Notes: a model not told the origin generated them from the sequence alone. Positions 1 to 6,836 are shown, counted from the stretch's first letter. The stretch: DNA of 6,911 nt from Methanosarcina sp. (GCA_017883485.1 JADGNM010000137.1:1-6911); one strand, 5' to 3'. Numbers and translations are program-made.

Positions 1-192
1 ACTCCAATAGCTGTCATCGATTTCACTGCAAAGATAATATTTGGCGTATGAGGTCAATGATGATGCTTTACTTGGTAATGTGACATAGTCAAGTTAATTG
101 ACGCCCATTATATTAAATCATTCTTGGATAAGTTCATTAAACCCGCTTTTTTGGATTATAGACATTTCCCTTTTCCCTTGAACAGTCTACGG
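1..192. other. Non-coding left edge downstream of the GH130 gene
   Basis: No gene can be supported here. On the plus strand an open frame runs in from the left edge and stops at 49-51 (TGA), only 16 codons, too short to judge as the end of a convergent gene. A small inverted repeat, GTCAA/TTGAC with a 5-nt centre, lies at 88-102. A T6 run on the plus strand near 147-152 could end a transcript entering from the left. No clear T-rich terminator for the minus-strand GH130 gene is seen. Confidence 0.5.
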
Positions 193-1155
193 TTATTCAG
201 AACCTTGTTCTTCAGGACATCCGCGGATATACTCCAATATATCGTCCAATTTTGCTCTGGCCGTTGATACTGATGTATCCGCACCTCCGTAATAAATGCG
301 GAGTTCACCGTCCACCACGACCCATCCGCAGGGGAAAACGACATCATTGACGTCTCCACTGCGCTCATAAGGTTCAATAGGTCCGAAAACATATCCTTCT
401 GACCGATGGAGCACTTTTCTGGGGTCTTCAAGATCAAGAAGGGCCAATCCGAGCCGATAACTTATTTTAGGTGAGGTCTGGCGTACGCCATGGTACATAA
501 TTAGCCATCCGTCAGGTACACGTATCGGCTGTGGAGACAGACCTATTTTGTAGGCATCCCACCATCCACCTTCCCGAGCAAACATAAGAACCTCGTGCCC
601 TCCCCATTCTTTCAGATCCTTAGAAAAGGACAGCCATATATTTGCTTTCAAACTGTGGAAATTAGGCGCAGGCCTGTGTATCATCGCCCATTTGCCATTA
701 AATCTTACAGGAAAAACAGCAGCATCTTTATTGTCAGGCGGCATGATCGGTCCTGCTCTCTCAAAATTACGGAAGTCTTCCGTAAAGGCGAGAGCTGGTA
801 AGGGACCCGAATCCGAAAAAGCCGTATATACTATAGCCCACTTTCCCATCTCATCTATGTAAGTTATACGCGGATCTTCGATACCGTATATTTCTTCAGG
901 GTAGTTTACTGGGTCTGGCATAAAGGTTGGTTTACTGTCAATTTCCCAGCCGTCGATTCCGTTTTCACTCCTGGCTACTGTAAGGTGAGAAAAACCTCGG
1001 TGGTCTTCAACCCGCACCAGTAACAGAGTTTTACCATCAACTATGGCGGCTGCAGGGTTAAATACCGAATTGGCTCTATACGGCCAATCATCAACTGTAA
1101 GTATAGGATTTTTTCGATGCCGTACAAATAGTTCTCCATGGTCTCTCCAGCTCAT
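193..1155 (-). CDS. GH130-family glycoside phosphorylase (probable beta-mannoside phosphorylase)
   Basis: This is a 320-residue cytosolic protein with no signal peptide or membrane segment. It matches the five-bladed propeller GH130 family, whose characterised members mostly cleave beta-mannosides with phosphate to give mannose 1-phosphate. Numbered from the upstream ATG at 1167, visible motifs are FNPAA (36-40), RVED (52-55), GIEDPR (95-100) with Asp98 as the probable proton donor, KDAAVFP (148-153 region), HRP (164-166), WDAYKIG (203-209), YHGV (225-228) and VVFPCGW with YYGGAD near the C-terminus. Lys148, Arg165 and His226 are candidate phosphate ligands; their presence favours a phosphorylase over the hydrolytic GH130 branches. 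I prefer the second ATG (1155) because GAGG sits 6 nt before it, whereas the ATG at 1167 has no properly spaced site; the longer form adds only four residues. It follows the debranching enzyme gene after about 145 bp. The family is clear; the sugar substrate and subfamily are not. Confidence 0.88.
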   Translation of the reverse strand: MSWRDHGELFVRHRKNPILTVDDWPYRANSVFNPAAAIVDGKTLLLVRVEDHRGFSHLTVARSENGIDGWEIDSKPTFMPDPVNYPEEIYGIEDPRITYIDEMGKWAIVYTAFSDSGPLPALAFTEDFRNFERAGPIMPPDNKDAAVFPVRFNGKWAMIHRPAPNFHSLKANIWLSFSKDLKEWGGHEVLMFAREGGWWDAYKIGLSPQPIRVPDGWLIMYHGVRQTSPKISYRLGLALLDLEDPRKVLHRSEGYVFGPIEPYERSGDVNDVVFPCGWVVVDGELRIYYGGADTSVSTARAKLDDILEYIRGCPEEQGSE

Positions 1156-1178
1156 ATATTCCCTCATTCCCTTTGAAA

Positions 1179-1188
1179 TTATATTATA
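1179..1188 (-). promoter_or_regulatory. TATA-like element before the GH130 gene
   Basis: The minus strand reads TATAATATAA here, centred about 28 nt before the preferred ATG at 1155. This is the usual distance from an archaeal TATA box to a transcription start, so a nearly leaderless transcript is possible. The spacer is AT-rich, so the match may be chance. Read-through from the debranching enzyme gene is equally possible. Confidence 0.3.
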
Positions 1189-1300
1189 CCCTCTTTTCTC
1201 CTGCTTACTGAAAACAAGATTTTTCTTTTTTGCATCACTTTATCACTTACCTGGATTGCAATATCTATTGTGTAAATAAAGGTATAAATGCAATTCTTTT

Positions 1301-3280
1301 TCAAGGTTTGATCCCGAGTACGTCCTCCACATATGCCCTAAGAATTTCTGCAACGCTCCAGGCCTGGGCGATGCAGCCGCCAGGAGAGTGAGGGTAATCG
1401 CCGTCAAATACTTCAGAGATGGTACCTAAGCCTGCAATTTCAAGATGCGTGTTAAAGCCCTGAAGAAGAGTCCGCATATCCTCAAGACTGTCTTCCGAAT
1501 AATTGTGGACTTTCCTATAAGCTTTCACATAAGCTCCGAGAAGCCAGGGCCATGCGGTCCCGTTGTGATAAGCGGTATCTCTGTTTATTGCGTCTCCATG
1601 ATATTGTCCTTTATATAAAGGATGGTCTCTCGAGAGAGTTCTGAGCCCGAAAGGAGTCAAGAGATCTTTTCCAACTCTGTCTACAATTGCCTTTTCTTTC
1701 TCAGGAGAAAGCATAGTATAAGGGAGCGACACAGCAAAGATCTGATTAGGGCGGATTGCAGGGTCTTTAACCTGGTTTCCTGCCTCATCCTGAAATACGA
1801 GGTCAAAGAGGCAGTTAGTTTCCGGGTTCCAGAAGACATTCTCAAAATTTGAGGCTACTCCGGCTGCAAGAGTTTCATATGAGGAAACATCTTTGCCGAG
1901 ATGCACGCCCAGGTCGGAAGCAGTTTTCAGGGCGCTATACCACAGAGCATTAATCTCACAGGCTTTACCCGCTCTTGGGGTTATTGCCCACTCTCCGATC
2001 TTGGCATCCATCCATGTTAGCTGAGGCCCCTGTCGAATAAGATAATCAGAGTCCATGCCGATTCCGAAATCTGTGCCCTTAAAATAGTTATCTATTATAT
2101 TATCAACAGTGTCCCAGATTTCCGCAAGGATTAGCAAGTCTTTCGTATATGCTAAATAGCGGCTAACAGCATGAATAAACCAGAGAGAAGCGTCAACTGT
2201 ATTGTAGACTGGCTCTCCTCCGAAAGCCGGGAAAGTATTAGGGATTAAACCCCTCCGACAGTGTTTAGCAAAATGTATAAGAACGGATCTAGCCTCCACG
2301 AAACGGTAAGGAATCAAAAGCAATCCAGGCAGAGAAATCATGGTATCCCTTCCCCAGTCGGAGTACCAGTGATATCCTGCAATAACTGTATTTTCACCCG
2401 AAGAAGGATTTTTCACTACAAGAGAGTCAGTTCCCATGAGAAGCTTAAGAGCAAAAGGCTCGGTAAGCTTTGAATTGAGAGCAGAAAGATTCTGCCGATT
2501 TATTTCCCCGGTATAGAGATCTTCGACTTCCTCGAGAGTAAAAGAAGAAATATCTCCTGTTGAAGCCACAATAAAGAATCGGGAAGTTCCCTGTTTGAGT
2601 TTGCTTTCGAAATAACCGGGATTAAAGTTATCTTCCTGAAAGTTAAGTCCACGTCGCTTCTCAACATCATACTCTAAGTTATAGTACCATTTGGGATCAG
2701 AATGATATTCGAGATTGGATGAAAGCGAGAAAGTAAAACCATTAGAGCTTTCCAGCTGGACTCCTGCAGGATCAGCTTTCTGCGAAAAGGAAAGGTATCC
2801 GGAGCGAGAAGTATAATGAAAGTCTCTCGAGTTTACCAGAGTGAAAATTTTTAGCAAAGCCCCCTCTTTTCTGGATTCGATATCATAGAGAGCGCAGGTT
2901 GTGTTACTGTTGTGAACCATGAAGACTTTTTTCTTTACGGTAAAATCGCCTGGCTGGTAAATCCAAAGAGGAAATGGGGTCTGAATGAATTCGGTAAGGT
3001 AATTGAAGCCCGCAGGACAAACGGTATCAGGATATTTGTGGGCTGCAAGCTTATAGGTTTCTTCATCGATAGAAATTTCCTCATCAAGGGAAGAAAGCAG
3101 CAAGAACCTTCCTGGAGAATTCTCCGGAGCTGCTACAAGCAGTCCATGGTAGGTTCTCGTTCCTGCCCCGATTACCGTAGAGGAAGCATATCCTCCAAGC
3201 CCGTTTCCTGTAAGCCATTCTCTTTTTATTCCTTCCTCGTATGTTGAAAGAGCGTCTGCCCCAAGTCTGATCCCATCCAT
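1301..3280 (-). CDS. Archaeal-type glycogen debranching enzyme (amylo-alpha-1,6-glucosidase, GH133)
   Basis: This 659-residue protein has the length and two-part layout of the archaeal/bacterial glycogen debranching family. The N-terminal domain (about 15-270) opens with EWLTGNGLGGYASSTVIGAG and RTYHGLL, the hallmark of the GDE N-terminal domain. The C-terminal (alpha/alpha)6 domain (about 280-655) carries HWYSDWGRDTMISLPGL (304-320), GLIPNTFP (344-351), YNTVDASLWF (359-368), LTWMDAK (421-427), PNQIFAVSLP (511-520), YHNGTAWPW (571-579) and AQAWSVAEILRAY (638-650). By analogy with the glucosidase domain of eukaryotic debranching enzymes, Asp425 and Glu623 are candidate acid and base; that is inference. 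The role is hydrolysis of alpha-1,6 branch points during glycogen turnover in the cytosol. There is no signal peptide. The ATG at 3280 is the only sensible start, since the first family motif begins at residue 21, but no ribosome binding site precedes it. It lies 117 bp after folD and is followed by the GH130 gene on the same strand. Confidence 0.93.
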   Translation of the reverse strand: MDGIRLGADALSTYEEGIKREWLTGNGLGGYASSTVIGAGTRTYHGLLVAAPENSPGRFLLLSSLDEEISIDEETYKLAAHKYPDTVCPAGFNYLTEFIQTPFPLWIYQPGDFTVKKKVFMVHNSNTTCALYDIESRKEGALLKIFTLVNSRDFHYTSRSGYLSFSQKADPAGVQLESSNGFTFSLSSNLEYHSDPKWYYNLEYDVEKRRGLNFQEDNFNPGYFESKLKQGTSRFFIVASTGDISSFTLEEVEDLYTGEINRQNLSALNSKLTEPFALKLLMGTDSLVVKNPSSGENTVIAGYHWYSDWGRDTMISLPGLLLIPYRFVEARSVLIHFAKHCRRGLIPNTFPAFGGEPVYNTVDASLWFIHAVSRYLAYTKDLLILAEIWDTVDNIIDNYFKGTDFGIGMDSDYLIRQGPQLTWMDAKIGEWAITPRAGKACEINALWYSALKTASDLGVHLGKDVSSYETLAAGVASNFENVFWNPETNCLFDLVFQDEAGNQVKDPAIRPNQIFAVSLPYTMLSPEKEKAIVDRVGKDLLTPFGLRTLSRDHPLYKGQYHGDAINRDTAYHNGTAWPWLLGAYVKAYRKVHNYSEDSLEDMRTLLQGFNTHLEIAGLGTISEVFDGDYPHSPGGCIAQAWSVAEILRAYVEDVLGIKP

Positions 3281-3300
3281 ATATACTTGATTATGGTTGA

Positions 3301-3310
3301 TTTATTAAAT
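3301..3310 (-). promoter_or_regulatory. TATA-like element close to the debranching enzyme start
   Basis: The minus strand reads ATTTAATAAA, centred 25 nt before the ATG at 3280. With the usual archaeal spacing, transcription would start at or next to the ATG, which would explain the absence of a ribosome binding site. A competing and better-looking TATA element lies at 3388-3396. Confidence 0.35.
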
Positions 3311-3325
3311 AACTGTACGTTTGGG

Positions 3326-3331
3326 AAAAAA
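3326..3331 (-). terminator. Possible T-tract terminator after folD
   Basis: On the minus strand this is a run of six T between GAATTG and CCC, about 70 nt after the folD stop. Archaeal terminators are often simple T-rich tracts without a strong hairpin, so this could end the glyA-folD transcript before the debranching enzyme gene. It is a single short tract, so confidence is low. Confidence 0.3.
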
Positions 3332-3387
3332 CAATTCGTATCTATCAACCGTTGGCCCAGTTATATGCTTATTAATTCTATACTCTT

Positions 3388-3396
3388 TTTTATAAA
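3388..3396 (-). promoter_or_regulatory. Candidate TATA box overlapping the folD end, for the debranching enzyme gene
   Basis: Immediately after the folD stop codon the minus strand reads TTTATAAAAAAG, a good archaeal TATA match. A start about 25 nt further on would give the debranching enzyme transcript a leader of roughly 85 nt. This fits an independent promoter for the carbohydrate genes, but the region is AT-rich and the match is unproven. Confidence 0.35.
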
Positions 3397-3397
3397 T

Positions 3398-4261
3398 TTA
3401 GAAGTTTTTCTCTCCACACATCAACACGTGTTTCATAAGCATGGCAATAGTGAGGGGGCCAACGCCGCCAGGAACAGGAGTGATAAGAGAGGCATTTTTG
3501 ATTACGTTTTCAAAGTCCACATCTCCGTATACGCCATCTTCTTCCTTGGTAATGCCCACATCAAAAATGACTACTCCTTCCTTTACCATGTCGGCTTTGA
3601 TAAGGTGTTTGACTCCTGCCGCAACTACAAGGATGTCGGCACCAAGGGTATATTTTTTCAGGTCATCGGTGAACACGTGGCAAACTGAAACGGTTGCGTT
3701 CCGGTTAAGGAACATTGCAGCCATGGGTTTTCCAACAACATTGCTGTGCCCGACGATAACTGCATTTTTGCCCTTTACAGGTACGTTATACTCCTCAAGC
3801 GCCCGGATAACTCCATGGGGAGTACAGGGAACAAGCCCTTCGTCCCCGATCATGAGCTTTCCCATATTGTAAGGGTGAAAACCATCTGCATCTTTTTCAG
3901 GAGCTATCGCTTCCATTGCCTCCTGTGGAAAAAGGTGTTTCGGGAGCGGGAGCTGTAGCAGGATAGCATGCACATCCCTATTCTTATTAAGGGTATCGAT
4001 CAAGGAAAGAAGTTCCTCCTGACTGGCTTCTGCTGGAAGGAGGTAGTCTTCTGCTCTGATACCTACACGTTCGCAGGCTTTGTGCTTCAGGCGGACGTAG
4101 ATTTTAGATGCGGGGTCGTTGCCCACAAGGATTGTAGCAAGCCCGGGGGTAACTCCACGGTCGCTTTTCAAACTCTCAACTCTTGAGCCCACTTCTCTTT
4201 CAATAAGTTGCGCAAGGGCTTTCCCATCTATGATCCTTGATTCATAGCCTTCGGCTGACAT
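3398..4261 (-). CDS. folD: Bifunctional methylene-H4F dehydrogenase / methenyl-H4F cyclohydrolase FolD
   Basis: This 287-residue protein is the usual length for FolD, which oxidises 5,10-methylene-H4F to methenyl-H4F and hydrolyses it to 10-formyl-H4F. The N-terminal catalytic domain holds [14 protein letters not shown] (55-68), in which Tyr55 and Lys59 align with the catalytic Tyr and Lys of the family. QLPLP (103-107) and [10 protein letters not shown] (121-130) follow. The nucleotide-binding domain carries GHSNVVGKP (171-179), and [15 protein letters not shown] (261-275) is the C-terminal signature. Two positions often linked to NADP 2'-phosphate binding are altered relative to E. coli-type proteins: the motif reads GHS, and CHVFT (194-198) has Val where Arg is common. 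The ATG at 4261 has GGTG 8 nt upstream, a plausible ribosome binding site. It starts 24 bp after the glyA stop, so the two genes are very likely one transcript. Its product feeds PurN, also in this window. Confidence 0.96.
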   Translation of the reverse strand: MSAEGYESRIIDGKALAQLIEREVGSRVESLKSDRGVTPGLATILVGNDPASKIYVRLKHKACERVGIRAEDYLLPAEASQEELLSLIDTLNKNRDVHAILLQLPLPKHLFPQEAMEAIAPEKDADGFHPYNMGKLMIGDEGLVPCTPHGVIRALEEYNVPVKGKNAVIVGHSNVVGKPMAAMFLNRNATVSVCHVFTDDLKKYTLGADILVVAAGVKHLIKADMVKEGVVIFDVGITKEEDGVYGDVDFENVIKNASLITPVPGGVGPLTIAMLMKHVLMCGEKNF

Positions 4262-4285
4262 GGTAAAAACACCGGGCCTCTTTAA

Positions 4286-5524
4286 TTAGCAATTAACCGG
4301 AAACCTTGAGCAAAATTCTCTTACCTTGCCACTGGTTTCATACAGAAGCGTCTCGTTTGCCGGATTCTTGATTGCAGTTTCTATATAGTCAGCAATCAAT
4401 TCCATTTCCTTCTCTTTCATACCCCTCGTGGTACAGGCAGGAGTCCCAAGCCTTACTCCGCTTGTTATAAACGGACTGCGGGTCTCAAAAGGTACCGTAT
4501 TTTTGTTTGCAATGATCCCGGCTTTGCTCATGGAGATTTCTGCATCCTTACCTGTAATATGCATATTATTCAGGTTTACAAGCATGAGATGGTTGTCCGT
4601 GCCGCCAGAAACGATATCAAAGCCTTTCTCCTTCAGACATTTGCAGAGAGCCTTTGCATTCTTAACGGTCTGGATCTGGTCCTGAATGAACTTCTCACTC
4701 ATAGCCTCTTTGAAAGCCACTGCCTTTGCAGCTATAATATGCATAAGAGGCCCACCCTGGATACCAGGGAAAACAGCCTTGTTAATTCCAGTTGCAAGCT
4801 CTTCTGTCCTTGATATGATCATTCCGCCTCTAGGACCCCGAAGAGTCTTGTGGGTTGTGGTTGTAACAAAATCCGCGTAAGGAACAGGACTCTGGTGCAC
4901 GCCTGCAACTACAAGCCCGGCAATGTGGGCAATATCCGCAAGAAGGTACGCTCCAACCTCATCAGCAATTTCCCTGAATTGTTTGAAATCAATTTCACGC
5001 GGATAAGCAGACGCGCCACAGACAATCATTTTAGGTTTGCATTCCTTTGCTATTTCCAGAAGTTCGGCATAGTCCAGCACCTCAGTCTCTTTACTGACCC
5101 CGTAGGGCACAATGTTATAGAGCTTTCCGGAAAAGCTCACCGGACTGCCGTGGGAAAGGTGTCCCCCGTGAGAGAGGTCCATGGACATAATGGTATCTTC
5201 AGGCTTCAATACCGAGAAATAGACAGCCATATTGGCCCCTGAACCCGAGTGCGGCTGAACATTTACATATTTTGCCTTAAAGATTTTCTTTGCCCTGTCA
5301 ATTGCGAGATCCTCAGCAATATCCACGAAATCGCAGCCGCCGTAGTATCGCTTGCCAGAATATCCTTCTGCATATTTATTAGTCAGAATCGAGCCCTGGG
5401 CTTCCATAACGGCCCTACTGGCATAATTCTCGGATGCAATCAGGTTCAATTTATATTCCTGACGTTCGGCCTCTTTTTTGATAGCCTCATATAGTTCCGA
5501 ATCGACTTTTTCAATATAAGACAT
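4286..5524 (-). CDS. glyA: Serine hydroxymethyltransferase GlyA (H4F type)
   Basis: This is a 412-residue PLP enzyme of the fold type I family, which converts serine plus H4F to glycine plus 5,10-methylene-H4F in the cytosol. Visible motifs are [11 protein letters not shown] (26-36), [17 protein letters not shown] (47-63), [11 protein letters not shown] (91-101), [11 protein letters not shown] (116-126), DIAHIAGLV (197-205) with Asp197 and His200 for cofactor contact, and [14 protein letters not shown] (221-234), in which Lys226 forms the Schiff base. SGVRLGTPA (355-363) contains the arginine expected to bind the substrate carboxylate. The frame is open further upstream to a GTG at 5584, but the ATG at 5524 is chosen because AGGTGA lies 5 nt before it and the protein then starts at the usual place. 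The sequence resembles the bacterial H4F-using enzyme more than the methanopterin-using archaeal form; that is judged by eye. It is the first gene of a tight pair with folD and has a long, repeat-containing upstream region. Confidence 0.97.
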   Translation of the reverse strand: MSYIEKVDSELYEAIKKEAERQEYKLNLIASENYASRAVMEAQGSILTNKYAEGYSGKRYYGGCDFVDIAEDLAIDRAKKIFKAKYVNVQPHSGSGANMAVYFSVLKPEDTIMSMDLSHGGHLSHGSPVSFSGKLYNIVPYGVSKETEVLDYAELLEIAKECKPKMIVCGASAYPREIDFKQFREIADEVGAYLLADIAHIAGLVVAGVHQSPVPYADFVTTTTHKTLRGPRGGMIISRTEELATGINKAVFPGIQGGPLMHIIAAKAVAFKEAMSEKFIQDQIQTVKNAKALCKCLKEKGFDIVSGGTDNHLMLVNLNNMHITGKDAEISMSKAGIIANKNTVPFETRSPFITSGVRLGTPACTTRGMKEKEMELIADYIETAIKNPANETLLYETSGKVREFCSRFPVNC

Positions 5525-5529
5525 TACTG

Positions 5530-5535
5530 TCACCT
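5530..5535 (-). promoter_or_regulatory. Ribosome binding site that fixes the glyA start
   Basis: The minus strand reads AGGTGA, complementary to the conserved 3' end of archaeal 16S rRNA, 5 nt before the ATG at 5524. This decides against the in-frame GTG at 5584, which would add 20 residues unlike the family. Confidence 0.85.
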
Positions 5536-5544
5536 GGTAACCTG

Positions 5545-5555
5545 TTAATTTATAA
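5545..5555 (-). promoter_or_regulatory. TATA-like element just upstream of glyA
   Basis: The minus strand reads TTATAAATTAA, centred about 26 nt before the glyA ATG. If it were used, the transcript would begin almost at the ATG and lose the AGGTGA site, so the real glyA promoter more likely lies further upstream. Confidence 0.25.
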
Positions 5556-5674
5556 CCATTCGAAATTGGTATTCTAAACAACACTTTCTGGATTGGGTCG
5601 TAAACGCTAACACCAGCAAATATGTAAGAGCTACAGATCGGTGAGATTACTCAAGAAACTGGAATTTCAACAAG

Positions 5675-5793
5675 TTTAGAGTCACTCTTAATTTAGAGTT
5701 ACTCATAATTTAGAGTCACTCATAATTTAGAGTCACTCATAATTTAGAGTCACTCATAATTTAGAGTCACTCATAATTTAGAGTCATTTATAG
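5675..5793. repeat. Seven-copy 17-bp tandem repeat with a conserved dyad
   Basis: The plus strand carries seven head-to-tail 17-bp units starting at 5675, 5692, 5709, 5726, 5743, 5760 and 5777. Units three to six are identical: TTTAGAGTCACTCATAA. Unit one differs at one base (TTAA end), unit two has T for C at the dyad centre, and unit seven is degraded after its first ten bases. Each of units one to six contains GAGT-N-ACTC, and the whole unit is partly symmetric (12 of 16 non-central positions). Seventeen is not a multiple of three and the units contain stop codons, so this is non-coding. It lies 150-270 bp upstream of the glyA ATG. A regulator-binding array or a neutral minisatellite are the main readings. 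Confidence 0.97.
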
Positions 5794-6033
5794 ACGATAT
5801 AATCTTCCTGATGGGATTTCTCTTAATCCAAAATATTATTTTTATACAGTTACTCTGATTTCCAGAGAAAAGTCCCTGGCTATTTATAAGTAAAGGATAT
5901 TTCGAAATCTGAAAAGACCTTAAAGTCCTTGTATCATTCAAAATTTTCATATGCAATTCAAAGTTTTGTGGAATCCCTAATTAACCTATTTATTTAACCC
6001 GTTTATAACTATCAAAGTATTAGGAGGATATTG
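5794..6033. other. AT-rich spacer between the repeat array and the purN end
   Basis: No credible gene is seen in this stretch. A 61-codon minus-strand frame (5956-5771) starts with TTG, lacks a ribosome binding site, shows no family motif and ends inside the tandem repeat, so it is not called. The inverted repeat CTCTG/CAGAG with a 5-nt loop lies at about 5853-5867. An AGGAGG on the plus strand at 6022-6027 precedes only an 11-codon frame. The stretch most likely holds the purN 3' end and the glyA promoter. Confidence 0.55.
5839..5846 (-). promoter_or_regulatory. Candidate distal TATA box for glyA-folD
   Basis: The minus strand reads TATAAAAA within CTGTATAAAAATAATATT. A start about 25 nt further on would give glyA a leader of roughly 290 nt that includes the entire 17-bp repeat array. 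Methanosarcina transcripts are known for long leaders, so this is plausible but untested. Another TATA-like string, CTATAAAT, overlaps the degraded seventh repeat unit. Confidence 0.3.
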
Positions 6034-6083
6034 ATCAGCAAAATCTATTCCGGTTTTAATCAGTAAAATCTGTTCCGGTTTGA
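6034..6083. repeat. 25-bp tandem duplication across the purN stop
   Basis: Two adjacent 25-bp copies, 6034-6058 and 6059-6083, match at 22 of 25 positions. The inner copy encodes the last eight or so residues of PurN (ending GTDFTD); the other contains the stop codon (6056-6058) and the first bases after it. Because 25 is not a multiple of three, the second copy is read in another frame and terminates at once. Confidence 0.85.
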
Positions 6084-6712
6084 TCATGAATTTGATCGGT
6101 TACTCGATTAAGGAGTAATACATTTCTGCCCTCAATTTTAAGTTTACCCTCGACAAAAAGCCTGACTGCTTCAGGGTAGATAATATGTTCCTTTTCAAGA
6201 ATTCTTGCAGTAAGGGTCTCCTCAGTATCTTCTGAAATTACAGGCACGCAACTCTGGAGAATAATTGGCCCTGAATCCAGCCCTTCATCTACAAAATGCA
6301 CAGTACAGCCTGCAACTTTTACCCCGTATTCAAAAGCCTGCCTCTGCGCATGGAGCCCCTTGAAAGCCGGAAGAAGAGCAGGATGAATATTCATAATCCT
6401 GTACCTGTAAGCCTCAATTATTTCGTTTCCTAAAAGCCGGAAATAACCTGCAAGCAAAAGGAGATCAATATCATATTGCTTTAGAACATCAAGGATTGCC
6501 CTGTCATACCCTGTTTTGTCGTACTTTCCAGGATCAAGAAAAACAGCGTTTATCCCATGATTCCTTGCACGTTCAAGCGCATAAGCAACTGTCCTGTTTG
6601 AAATAACCACATTTATTGCCGCATTCTTTATGCGATCTTTCTCAATGCTATTTATGATTGCCTGGAGATTTGAACCCCGTCCTGAGACCAGTACTGCAAT
6701 CTTTACTGTCAT
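6056..6712 (-). CDS. purN: Phosphoribosylglycinamide formyltransferase PurN
   Basis: This 218-residue protein transfers the formyl group of 10-formyl-H4F to glycinamide ribonucleotide, the third step of purine synthesis. From the ATG at 6712, it shows KIAVLVSGRGSNLQAII (4-20) for substrate phosphate binding. LLLLAGYFRLL (84-94), MNIHPALLPAFKG (107-119) and VDEGLDSGPIILQ (141-153) follow. Asn108, His110 and Asp146 align with the catalytic Asn-His-Asp triad of E. coli PurN. The frame stays open upstream to a TTG at 6766, but those 18 residues are unlike the family and the ATG puts the first strand in the usual place. No ribosome binding site precedes the ATG; a TATA-like element lies 27 nt upstream. 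The C-terminus after residue 200 is a loose tail that ends in a 25-bp duplication. The folate-dependent enzyme fits with glyA and folD next door, which make its cofactor. Confidence 0.95.
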   Translation of the reverse strand: MTVKIAVLVSGRGSNLQAIINSIEKDRIKNAAINVVISNRTVAYALERARNHGINAVFLDPGKYDKTGYDRAILDVLKQYDIDLLLLAGYFRLLGNEIIEAYRYRIMNIHPALLPAFKGLHAQRQAFEYGVKVAGCTVHFVDEGLDSGPIILQSCVPVISEDTEETLTARILEKEHIIYPEAVRLFVEGKLKIEGRNVLLLNRVTDQIHDQTGTDFTD

Positions 6713-6734
6713 TGAAGCTGTTAGATTGAAACAG

Positions 6735-6744
6735 TAATATATTA
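6735..6744 (-). promoter_or_regulatory. TATA-like element before purN
   Basis: The minus strand reads TAATATATTA, centred 27 nt before the purN ATG at 6712. With no ribosome binding site at that ATG, the spacing suits a leaderless or very short-leader transcript. The alternative upstream TTG start would lie upstream of this element. Confidence 0.4.
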
Positions 6745-6799
6745 GGGTTTTGGAACTATGCGGCAATCAAAATTACAAATAAGATACTTACAAGCTAAT

Positions 6800-6836
6800 A
6801 AAAAAATCAAACAAATCAAATTGCGGGCGGCCACCC
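6800..6836 (-). terminator. Possible terminator of a gene beyond the right edge
   Basis: On the minus strand a GC-rich imperfect palindrome (GGGTGGCCGCCC, about 6825-6836) is followed by a T-rich stretch ending in seven T at 6806-6800. The GC-rich block stands out in an AT-rich spacer. The arrangement suits termination of a minus-strand transcript entering from the right, just before the purN promoter. The upstream gene itself is not identifiable in this window. Confidence 0.35.

Noticed and set aside
88..102. GTCAA/TTGAC inverted repeat as a GH130 terminator
   Set aside because: The arms are only 5 bp and no T-tract follows on the minus strand.
156..437. 93-codon minus-strand frame overlapping the GH130 3' end
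   Set aside because: It is out of frame within the clear GH130 coding sequence and shows no family features.
3441..3872. 143-codon plus-strand frame antisense to folD
   Set aside because: It is a shadow of the folD coding sequence on the opposite strand, with low-complexity composition and no motif.
5675..5793. CRISPR array
   Set aside because: The 17-bp units are directly adjacent with no unique spacers, and no cas gene is nearby.
5771..5956. 61-codon minus-strand open frame in the purN-glyA spacer
   Set aside because: It has a TTG start, no ribosome binding site and no recognisable motif, and its end is formed by the tandem repeat.
6022..6066. Plus-strand AGGAGG followed by TTG and an 11-codon frame, with TTTATAA upstream
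   Set aside because: The spacing to TTG is only 3 nt, the frame is tiny and overlaps the 25-bp duplication and the purN end; likely chance.
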